64,000 nt of DNA from Lewinellaceae bacterium (GTDB lineage Bacteria; Bacteroidota; Bacteroidia; Chitinophagales; Saprospiraceae). This document shows positions 1-6,733 of the stretch, piece by piece. Positions within the stretch are counted from its first letter, which is position 1. The number at the start of each line of letters is the position of its first letter. The DNA lies in assembly GCA_020636005.1 (NCBI GenBank), contig JACJYR010000001.1, forward strand, positions 2,180,001 to 2,244,000, written 5' to 3'. The notes beneath the pieces are model-generated. The model was not told the DNA's origin. It was given only the letters and a program-made list of their open reading frames with translations, and searched no databases. The position numbers were made by a program, and so were the translations under genes.

Positions 1-764
1 GCATTGTGGTTGGTAGTAGCGAAGCCGTTCCCATAAAAGTCGTAGGTCATCAGGTTGATGTGGTCGAGCAGTTGAGTGACCTTAGCCCATTCAATTTCTG
101 CCATGCGGGTCGGTGCCACCCCAAAGGCCGCCGTAAGGGACAGGTGCCTGCCCACTTGGAATTCGAGGGCATCGAGCGAATCCCGGATCGTTTGTAGCAG
201 GTAGGTGAAATTATACTTGTCAGAAGGTGAGCCACCGTTGGTGACGAAGCCAGGGTACTCCCAGTCAATGTCTATGCCGTCAATGCCATAGATCCGGATC
301 ATATCGTTGCAGCTTTGGGCAAACCGGCGTCGCTTTTCGGCGTTGGCAGCGATGCCCGAAAACTGATCGGACATCGTCCATCCCCCCACAGAAATGACGA
401 CTTTTACCCCCTTATCATGGGCCCTTTTTACCAAAGAATTCTGGTCATCGTGCCAATAAGGGTTCCCAAAATCCCTGCGCTTACCATAGCTCCTTGGGAT
501 GTCGGGGGCTATTTCCCCCAAAAGCAAAGTTTTGTCGGCCCAGGGGTCGAAAGGCAAGATGCTGCCGTCCCAGTTGGGCTGGAAAAAAGCATAAATAATA
601 GTGCTGTAATTCTCGTAATGGATGGTAGCTGGGTTGACGAGTTGGCCGCGGCTGTACCATTTCCAACTGGGAAAGTAGGCGCTGACTTCCCTGCAGGGCT
701 GCGCCTGCGAAAGGAACGGGATAAATACCAGCAGTATCCGGAATAGAAGCTGTCTTGATAGCAT
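1..764 (-). CDS. GH18 family chitinase, C-terminus cut by window edge
   Basis: A secreted glycoside hydrolase family 18 enzyme expected to cleave beta-1,4-linked GlcNAc polymers. The frame starts at an ATG at 764 and runs off the left edge, so about 254 residues are visible. Residues 1-22 are a signal peptide (hydrophobic LLFRILLVFIPFLSQAQ). The barrel then shows ISVGGW (124-129, the SxGG strand), the catalytic DGIDIDWEYP (162-171, acid Glu169) and LMTYDFYG (238-245). All GH18 signatures expected in this part are intact. A T9SS sorting domain, if there is one, would lie outside the window. A second start (TTG at 771) is in another frame and gives no chitinase motifs. Confidence 0.93.
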   Translation of the reverse strand, partial: MLSRQLLFRILLVFIPFLSQAQPCREVSAYFPSWKWYSRGQLVNPATIHYENYSTIIYAFFQPNWDGSILPFDPWADKTLLLGEIAPDIPRSYGKRRDFGNPYWHDDQNSLVKRAHDKGVKVVISVGGWTMSDQFSGIAANAEKRRRFAQSCNDMIRIYGIDGIDIDWEYPGFVTNGGSPSDKYNFTYLLQTIRDSLDALEFQVGRHLSLTAAFGVAPTRMAEIEWAKVTQLLDHINLMTYDFYGNGFATTNHN

Positions 765-813
765 TGGTCAATAGGTCACGAAGTCAATGGTTGATTGGGC
801 GAAAGAGTGCCTG

Positions 814-841
814 AAAACTGTGGAACTTAAAACTGTGGAAC
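814..841. repeat. direct repeat of a 13-bp word
   Basis: AAAACTGTGGAAC occurs at 814-826 and again at 829-841. The repeat lies between the chitinase start and the 3' end of the aldehyde dehydrogenase gene. It belongs to the class of short-word intergenic repeats seen elsewhere in the window. Confidence 0.7.
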
Positions 842-852
842 GGAGAAAGGCT

Positions 853-2286
853 TCACAACCACTTGATCGTAAAATCAATCAGCCGCTCCGTCAGCTTGGT
901 ATAGGGGGCTTTCAGTGCCTCGCTGGGCCCCCAGAAGTTCTGGCGGTAGATAGATCGGGCGTGGGAGAAATCCTTAAAACCGTACCAACCATGCGACTGG
1001 CCGATGCCGCTGTTGTTAATGCCGCCGAAAGGCAGGTCATGGTTGTAGAAATGCAGTTGGGCGTGGTTAATACAGGTACCGCCTGCCCTTGTTACTGAAA
1101 TTACACGCTCGATGTTTTTTTTATTTTTGCTGAAAATGCTCAGGGTGAGCGGACGCTCCCCGGCATTGATAAAATCAATAGGTTCCTGCAGGTCATGGAA
1201 AGGGATAACGGGCAGCAGCGGGCCGAAAATTTCCTCCTGCATGATGTCGCTTTCCAGGTTCACATTGGTGAGCACGGTTGGTTCGATGTACAGTTCCCGA
1301 TCATCGGTTTTACCACCAGCCGCCACTTTTGCACCATTTGAAATGGCGTCTTCCAGGTAGCCTTTCACCCGGTCGTACTGCCTTGGGTTGACCATCCGGG
1401 CGAATGAGGCCGATGCCCGGGGGTCGTCGCCGTAGGATTGTTGCATGACCTGTTTAAATTCTTCCAAAAAATTATCCTTCACCTTTTCATGGACGAAGAC
1501 GTAGTCGGGCGCAATGCAGATTTGGCCACTGTTGGCAAACTTCCCCCTGGCCAGGCGCTGTGCGGCCGTTGCAAGGTCGGCTGTTTCGTCAATGATGGTC
1601 GGCGATTTGCCGCCCAGTTCCAGGGTGACGGTGGCGAGGTGTTTCGCAGCGGCGGCCATCACAAGCTTGCCTACTTGTGGCGACCCGGTAAAAAAGATGT
1701 GGTTGAAGGGCAGCCTCAGCAGTTCCTGTGATTCCTGTACGGCCCCTTCCACCACGGCCACTTCTTTTTCGTCAAAGATCTCCGTCACCATTTTTTTGAT
1801 CAGGGCCGAAGAATGAGGCGTGGACTCGGAAGGTTTCAGCACGGTACAATTCCCGGCAGCAATGGCCGATACGAGCGGCACGAAAGTGAGGTTGAAAGGG
1901 AAATTCCAGGGAGAGATGATCAGGCAGACCCCTTTCGGCTCGTAGTGTATCCAGGAAGTGGAGCCCGCAAAAGCAAGCGGGGTCGGCACTTTTTCTGGCC
2001 TCATCCAACGTCGCAGGTGGCGGCGGGTATGTTTGATGGCCCCCGTTACGGGATACACCTCTACACCGTCCACTTCAAAAGGAGGTTTTTTAAAATCGGC
2101 ATACATAGCCTCCTTCATCTGTGGGCGGTAACGCATCACGGCATCCAGCAGGCGGTTTAGCTTCGCAATGCGCTCTTTGGCCGTGGTGCGGGCAACATCG
2201 AATTGATATTCCCGCTGCAGCTCGAACAATCGGTGGATTTCCTGTGTGGAGGTGGTCGGTATGTTTAAGGTGGCTGGCATAATCAT
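853..2286 (-). CDS. NAD(P)-dependent aldehyde dehydrogenase, class 3-like
   Basis: Oxidises an aldehyde to the carboxylic acid with NAD(P). The substrate cannot be read from the sequence; relatives act on medium- or long-chain and aromatic aldehydes. The 477 residues match the short class 3/AlkH-type layout (no long N-terminal extension). Visible motifs are PWNFPFNL (oxyanion Asn about 128), FTGSPQVG (cofactor loop, about 199-206), LELGGKSP (general base Glu about 223) and SGQICIAPDYV (nucleophile Cys about 257). The C-terminal FGGINNSGIG is typical of the family. A second in-frame ATG two codons in is equally possible as start. It is transcribed toward the chitinase gene, with a gap of about 90 bases. 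Confidence 0.93.
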   Translation of the reverse strand: MIMPATLNIPTTSTQEIHRLFELQREYQFDVARTTAKERIAKLNRLLDAVMRYRPQMKEAMYADFKKPPFEVDGVEVYPVTGAIKHTRRHLRRWMRPEKVPTPLAFAGSTSWIHYEPKGVCLIISPWNFPFNLTFVPLVSAIAAGNCTVLKPSESTPHSSALIKKMVTEIFDEKEVAVVEGAVQESQELLRLPFNHIFFTGSPQVGKLVMAAAAKHLATVTLELGGKSPTIIDETADLATAAQRLARGKFANSGQICIAPDYVFVHEKVKDNFLEEFKQVMQQSYGDDPRASASFARMVNPRQYDRVKGYLEDAISNGAKVAAGGKTDDRELYIEPTVLTNVNLESDIMQEEIFGPLLPVIPFHDLQEPIDFINAGERPLTLSIFSKNKKNIERVISVTRAGGTCINHAQLHFYNHDLPFGGINNSGIGQSHGWYGFKDFSHARSIYRQNFWGPSEALKAPYTKLTERLIDFTIKWL

Positions 2287-2337
2287 GTAGATTAGGGGAC
2301 AGGGAGGGAGGTAGTGCCGCCCATTCCTTGCCCCTGC

Positions 2338-3255
2338 TTATTTAACGGGTTCCAAGATATAGCCTTCTTTTCGCAACAGGGCCACGACGCCCGTTTCGCC
2401 GCCGAGGTGGCCGGCGCCCACTGCGAAAAAGGTGGGATGTTGCTTCATCATCTCCCCCATCACGGGTATCCATTTTTTGTTGCGGGTCACCAGCAGGAGA
2501 TCCTCGTAGTTGCCCATTCCTTCCTCGTCGCCCATCATCTCTACCATGCCGTTGATATCCTGGTTCAGGTAGAGTTCCATCATTTTGGCAAATTCCTCGT
2601 CGCCAGCGTTCGTGGATTTGATGCTCTGTACCAGCATTTCGGCCTGTGCCTTATAGGGGATGCTGTCGAACACGCTCATCTGGAACTCCATGGTCTCGAG
2701 GCCGCCCATTTTCTTTTTACCTTCTTCTGCGAGTTTCATGATCTCCATTTCGTACGAAACCATTTCACCAGAATTAAGGGCATCGGGCGACATGTCGCCG
2801 GAGGCCAGCACGGTAAGGAACATGGGCTTTATGCGCTCCAGCATGAACAGGGGCATTCCGATTTTATCGAAATGTTCCTTTACCAGGTTGTAGTCTTCTT
2901 CGCTGAGCAGGTCGCCCAGCGTTTGCCCATCCTCCATGAACGCTTTCAGGAGCAGCCCCATTTGGGCGGACATGTCCATCATGTCTTCCATGTTGATTTC
3001 AAAGGTCACCATGCCGGCCTTGTCAATACCGGCCCTGGCACTGTCGGACAGGAAAAATTTTTCAGCATCGATCAGGTGGATGGTGCCGTATAGATAAGAG
3101 GCGGCAGTCAGTCCTTTCCCGCTGATTTTCCAAAGCAGGGAATTTTCTTCGGCGGCCGGGGCGTATTTTTTGGTGGCCGGTGTTGCGTCCGGTTGCGCGA
3201 ATATTGGGTTACTGGCAAGGAAGAACAGCAATAGGAAGTTAATAAAATGCTTCAT
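2338..3255 (-). CDS. TraB/GumN (TIKI-like) family secreted protein
   Basis: A 305-residue member of the TraB/PrgY/GumN family, which is related to the TIKI metalloproteases. Its bacterial role is poorly known. Residues 1-20 form a signal peptide (NFLLLFFLASNPIFA then QP). The N-terminal family motif is YLYGTIHL (GTIH, 57-60) and the C-terminal one is VGAGHLGGETG near residue 284. These give the two conserved Gly-x-x-His type sites thought to bind metal. The middle is acidic and Met-rich. It lies 51 bases upstream of the aldehyde dehydrogenase on the same strand, so the two could be co-transcribed. I infer a periplasmic or surface location from the signal peptide; substrate and activity are unknown. 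Confidence 0.88.
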   Translation of the reverse strand: MKHFINFLLLFFLASNPIFAQPDATPATKKYAPAAEENSLLWKISGKGLTAASYLYGTIHLIDAEKFFLSDSARAGIDKAGMVTFEINMEDMMDMSAQMGLLLKAFMEDGQTLGDLLSEEDYNLVKEHFDKIGMPLFMLERIKPMFLTVLASGDMSPDALNSGEMVSYEMEIMKLAEEGKKKMGGLETMEFQMSVFDSIPYKAQAEMLVQSIKSTNAGDEEFAKMMELYLNQDINGMVEMMGDEEGMGNYEDLLLVTRNKKWIPVMGEMMKQHPTFFAVGAGHLGGETGVVALLRKEGYILEPVK

Positions 3256-3674
3256 TGTAATGGATTACTAAAAATTTTGAATCAATGATTGGGGAAACCT
3301 TGTGTTGGCCATCACCAATTTAGTAACGATGAAAAAATAACTTCACCATTTTGATTATGAAAACCCCAGCAATGGAGGGGTTTTTTAAAAATAAAATAGT
3401 CATTTTATTTTTCCTTCGATCTTTAATCACAAATAAACGCTTTTGGACGGGGATGGGTTATAAATTACCTTCTCTTTTCATCACTGCCCGGCCCAAAGCA
3501 TATTGGCTTCTGATCGGCAACGTGTTAAGGCGGCGAAGTTCGAGTGGGGGGCAGCCCAAGTATGCAGCGCCACAGCCGCTGCGTTTTCCATCATTTTTAA
3601 AGCCTGTTTAACAAACCGGATAGAAACAAGGCTGTTTTCCGTGGAAATTCTCATCATTGTGCCGTAAAACTGCC
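3256..3674. other. divergent intergenic region, 419 bp
   Basis: Separates the leftward traB-like gene from the rightward DAHP synthase gene. It holds one copy of the ~100-bp double-hairpin element (3325-3421). No convincing gene is present; reading frames here lack database-like motifs. Confidence 0.7.
3325..3421 (+). repeat. dispersed double-hairpin element, copy A
   Basis: Begins AACGATGAAAAAATAACTT and ends TTTTTCCTTCGATC. Inside are a CCCC/GGGG hairpin followed by TTTTTT and a second AT-rich hairpin. The same layout recurs at 17812-17916, 36684-36747 (short form) and 62345-62445 (reverse orientation). The two ends are imperfect inverted repeats of each other (CGATGAAAAAATAA against CGAAGGAAAAATAA). 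Confidence 0.8.
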
Positions 3675-4772
3675 ATGCCTCACATGCAATTCCAACCAGT
3701 TTTTGAAACAAAAAAAAGGCCTATCCTCATAGCCGGCCCTTGTAGTGCCGAGACGGAGGAGCAAGTGCTGGAAACCGCCCGCGCCCTCGCCAGCCAGGGC
3801 ATTGACCTTTTCCGTTCCGGCATTTGGAAACCCCGCACCCGACCAGGGGCTTTCGAGGGGGTCGGCAAAGTAGGACTGGACTGGCTCAAAATGGTTAAGG
3901 AAGAGACCGGGCTAAGGGTGACAACAGAAGTAGCGAACGGCCAACATGTCGAATTGGCACTGGGTTGCGGTATTGATGTACTCTGGATCGGTGCGCGAAC
4001 TACGGTTAACCCTTTTTCCGTCCAGGAACTGGCGGATGCCCTCCGGGGCGTGGATGTCCCCATCTTGATAAAAAACCCGGTAAACGCCGACCTGAAACTC
4101 TGGATAGGTGCCATCGAACGAATCTACCAGGCAGGCATACGCCGAATAGCCCTCGTACACAGGGGGTTCTCAAAATATGGCGAAGTAAAATACCGAAACG
4201 TTCCGCAATGGGAACTTCCCATTGAGATGAAGATACAATTCCCCGACGTGCAAATGATCTGCGACCATAGCCATATTTGTGGCAACCGGCACATGCTGCT
4301 GGAAGTAGCGCAACGGGCCCTCGACCTGAACTACGACGGACTGATGACCGAGGTGCACCCCGACCCCGATTCGGCCTGGAGCGATCCAGAACAACAGGTG
4401 ACACCCCTCCACTATGGCGAAATGGTGGAGGAACTTATCGTCAGGAAGCCAATAGCAACTGACAAAGATTTGCTCTATAAACTCAGGTTGTTGCGGAGTG
4501 ACATTGATGATATTGATGAAAAAATTCTTGAATTGCTTGCCAAACGGATGATAATCGCCGAACAAATAGGGGAATACAAACGGGAAAACAACATCGCTAT
4601 CTATCAACCCCAACGCTGGCGGGACATCCTCGAAAACGGGTTGCGCAAAGGGGTTGCCCTGGGGCTTAGCAACGAATGTATCGGCCACTTAATGAAGACA
4701 ATCCACCAGGAATCCATCAATCATCAATCCAAGGTGATGAACGAGCCGCTCGAAGTCGATGGTAAGGGTTGA
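3675..4772 (+). CDS. bifunctional DAHP synthase / chorismate mutase
   Basis: Condenses phosphoenolpyruvate with erythrose 4-phosphate, the first step of the shikimate pathway. Its fused C-terminal chorismate mutase converts chorismate to prephenate for Phe/Tyr. The first ~255 residues are an AroA(I-beta)-type barrel with AGPCSAE, GIWKPRTRPGAF, WIGARTT, LIKNPVN, LVHRGFS and DHSHICGNR. The last ~95 residues (LRLLRSDIDDIDEKILELLA onward) are an AroQ-class helical mutase with RMIIAEQIGEYKREN. This fusion order is common in Bacteroidota. I chose the ATG at 3675; an upstream TTG at 3657 adds six unconserved residues and another ATG lies at 3684. No operon partner is evident. Confidence 0.95.
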   Translation: MPHMQFQPVFETKKRPILIAGPCSAETEEQVLETARALASQGIDLFRSGIWKPRTRPGAFEGVGKVGLDWLKMVKEETGLRVTTEVANGQHVELALGCGIDVLWIGARTTVNPFSVQELADALRGVDVPILIKNPVNADLKLWIGAIERIYQAGIRRIALVHRGFSKYGEVKYRNVPQWELPIEMKIQFPDVQMICDHSHICGNRHMLLEVAQRALDLNYDGLMTEVHPDPDSAWSDPEQQVTPLHYGEMVEELIVRKPIATDKDLLYKLRLLRSDIDDIDEKILELLAKRMIIAEQIGEYKRENNIAIYQPQRWRDILENGLRKGVALGLSNECIGHLMKTIHQESINHQSKVMNEPLEVDGKG

Positions 4773-5030
4773 TCGCTACCTATTAATCAGGATAAACGTC
4801 ACCACTTTTTTGAGTTTTCCTTCCGATTTTTGGGATAGCTATTATTTTTTTCCCATCTTAGCCCCGCCTTACACACAGAGAGCATCCTATCCCATACTTT
4901 ATCCCATCTCCAAATTGTCAGGATTCAAATAATTTGAGCAATATTCGCCCTTTATTTTAGCGAAAACCAATTGAAGGCATCTCCTTTTGAGATAACGTAA
5001 TTTTATTGTGTAATTTTAAACCGAAAACTT

Positions 5031-5132
5031 ATGCTTTTACTTTACATCGCTACTGGTGCATTTATTATTGGTGGTGGCATTATCCTCGTCTCGAATTTTG
5101 CTACCCAAAAAAGTTCTAAAAAGTGGTATTGA
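5031..5132 (+). CDS. 33-residue single-span membrane protein with GAFxxGGGII core
   Basis: A short frame starts at ATG 5031 and ends TGA 5130-5132. The product starts MLLLYIATGAFIIGGGII, continues LVSNFATQ, and ends in a basic tail SKKWY. One hydrophobic helix fills most of it. I do not recognise a named family. The evidence that it is real is a second small frame at 40634-40750, on the other strand and far away. That frame aligns along the helix: the Leu-rich start, A-x-GAF-x-x-GGGII and a following Asn are shared, while the DNA around both is unrelated. A role as a small inner-membrane regulator or subunit is only a guess. Confidence 0.55.
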   Translation: MLLLYIATGAFIIGGGIILVSNFATQKSSKKWY

Positions 5133-5689
5133 TTAAAAAAAACGCACCATCAGCCTTCGCCAGCGCAGCTTTAAAGTGAACACAGCCGTCAGAACGCCCA
5201 TTTTTTCCCAACCTAAACCTTTATCGTTCATTGTCGCACCTTGTTTCGGCTGCCCTTCGTCAATCTTGGGAGCGAAAGAAAGTACAGCAGCCTCTTTAGG
5301 GCCATTTCCCCAGGCTTGGCTTTCGCAACCAATCTTGGGTTTCGGGAGTGAGGTTTTTTTTACATCCTTCCCCCAAAAGGCCCTTCAGTTTTCAGGCTAT
5401 CAGGTTCATCATTATTCCCTATCTTTTGCCCTTGTTTTCGCCGGCGGCTCATCTTAGCGGCGGCGGGGTATTTTCCTCCGCAAAACCATTCACATTATCT
5501 TGACAATGTTAAGTTACCTTTTTTGAAATGCTGCCCCGTTTTTCATGGCACGAGGAAAAAGACTTTTGGAGAGAGGTATGTTTTTTTTTTCAAAAAATTA
5601 AAAATAACACACACCTCTCTCCTCTACTTTTTCCTTTTCACATATCATTTTCCCTAAGTTAACATTGTCAAGTTATATTCAATAAACCT
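5133..5689. other. intergenic region, 557 bp, with unexplained sequence
   Basis: The first ~330 bases hold two copies of CAATCTTGGG and a GCGAAAG/CTTTCGC pair, with no gene I can support. A frame at 5176-5457 has no recognisable features. The last part is the MITE-like palindrome at 5499-5672. Confidence 0.5.
5499..5672. mobile_element. MITE-like palindromic element with 14-bp inverted ends
   Basis: CTTGACAATGTTAA (5499-5512) is exactly inverted as TTAACATTGTCAAG (5659-5672). Inside, a second arm pair is visible: GGAAAAAG...GGAGAGAGGT against ACCTCTCTCC...CTTTTTCC. The whole 174 bp can fold into one long interrupted hairpin with an A/T-rich tip. TTAT flanks both ends (5495-5498 and 5673-5676), which would fit a 4-bp target duplication. 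It has no coding capacity and ends 17 bases before the SDR gene. Confidence 0.6.
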
Positions 5690-6733
5690 ATGGAAGGCAA
5701 TATTACCCTGGTCACTGGTGGCACGGGCTTCCTTGGCGCTTATCTCATAAGACTGCTCGTTTTAAAAGGCTATCAGAACATCCGTGCTTTAAAACGCCCA
5801 GGCAGCCCAATGGAATTATTGCGGGATGAGGCACCTGGTGTGGAATGGCTGGAAGGCGACCTGCTCGACCTGCCCTCGCTCGAACAAGCCTTTCAGGGGG
5901 TAACCACCATTTATCATTGTGCAGGCATGGTGTCTTTCGCCTCGAAAGACGCCCGGCAAATGATGCGCACCAACCAGGAAGGCACTGCCAATATTGTGAA
6001 CATAGCCCTGGAAGAAGGCGTCAAAAAGTTGGTTTTTGTCAGCTCGATAGCAGCCATTGGGCGCACGAAGGAACAATCGTACATTGATGAAAAAACCAAA
6101 TGGAAGGGCGATGCGTGGAACACACCTTATGGCATCAGCAAGCACCTTGCAGAAATGGAAGTGTGGCGGGGCATCGCAGAGGGGCTGAATGCAGCTATCG
6201 TAAACCCCTCCAACGTTCTGGGCAGCGGATTTTGGGAGGGGCGGACGGGCACCGGGCAGTTTTTTTCGAAAATATGGAAGGGGCTTCCTTTTTACCCGAA
6301 GGGAGGTAGTGGTTTTGTGGATGTGAGGGATGTCGCCCGCTTTATGATATTGTTGATGGAAAGTGACCTTCAGGGCGAGCGGTTTATATTGAACGGGGAG
6401 AACCTTTCCTTTAAAAAAGTCCTGTATGATATTGCCCAAACCTTACAGGTGAAAGCACCGGGCACAGAGGTCAGCCCATTCATTCGGGAAGTTGCCTGGC
6501 GGGCTACTTGGCTCCTGTCAAAATTGACCGGGAAGCCGCCTTTTATCACCAAACAAACGGCCAGGGCATCTGCTCGCACATTTATATACGACAATCAAAA
6601 GTCGCTGAGGGCTTTTCCTTCTTTTACCTATACCCCCATCCAGCGCACGATTGAAGAAACAGGCCGGCAGTTCTTGGAAAATGCACAGAAAGGATTCCAA
6701 CCAGCCATGCTGCCATTTACAAGTTTCACCTGA
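5690..6733 (+). CDS. NAD(P)-dependent epimerase/dehydratase (extended SDR)
   Basis: An extended short-chain dehydrogenase/reductase of 347 residues, closest in look to dihydroflavonol-4-reductase-like or 3-beta-HSD-like members. The Rossmann motif is VTGGTGFLGAYL (residues 8-19). The Asp-Leu/Leu pair follows the second strand (EGDLLDL). The active site shows VSSIAA (Ser) and YGISK (YxxxK). The C-terminal third is the variable substrate domain, so the substrate cannot be named. It converges on the T9SS cargo gene: its stop overlaps that gene's stop region by 8 bases (6726-6733), with no room for a separate terminator. Confidence 0.9.
   Translation: MEGNITLVTGGTGFLGAYLIRLLVLKGYQNIRALKRPGSPMELLRDEAPGVEWLEGDLLDLPSLEQAFQGVTTIYHCAGMVSFASKDARQMMRTNQEGTANIVNIALEEGVKKLVFVSSIAAIGRTKEQSYIDEKTKWKGDAWNTPYGISKHLAEMEVWRGIAEGLNAAIVNPSNVLGSGFWEGRTGTGQFFSKIWKGLPFYPKGGSGFVDVRDVARFMILLMESDLQGERFILNGENLSFKKVLYDIAQTLQVKAPGTEVSPFIREVAWRATWLLSKLTGKPPFITKQTARASARTFIYDNQKSLRAFPSFTYTPIQRTIEETGRQFLENAQKGFQPAMLPFTSFT

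Noticed and set aside
5176..5457. 93-residue frame in the intergenic region
   Set aside because: Composition is hydrophobic and irregular, no motif or start context, and it lies in repeat-bearing DNA; treated as spurious.
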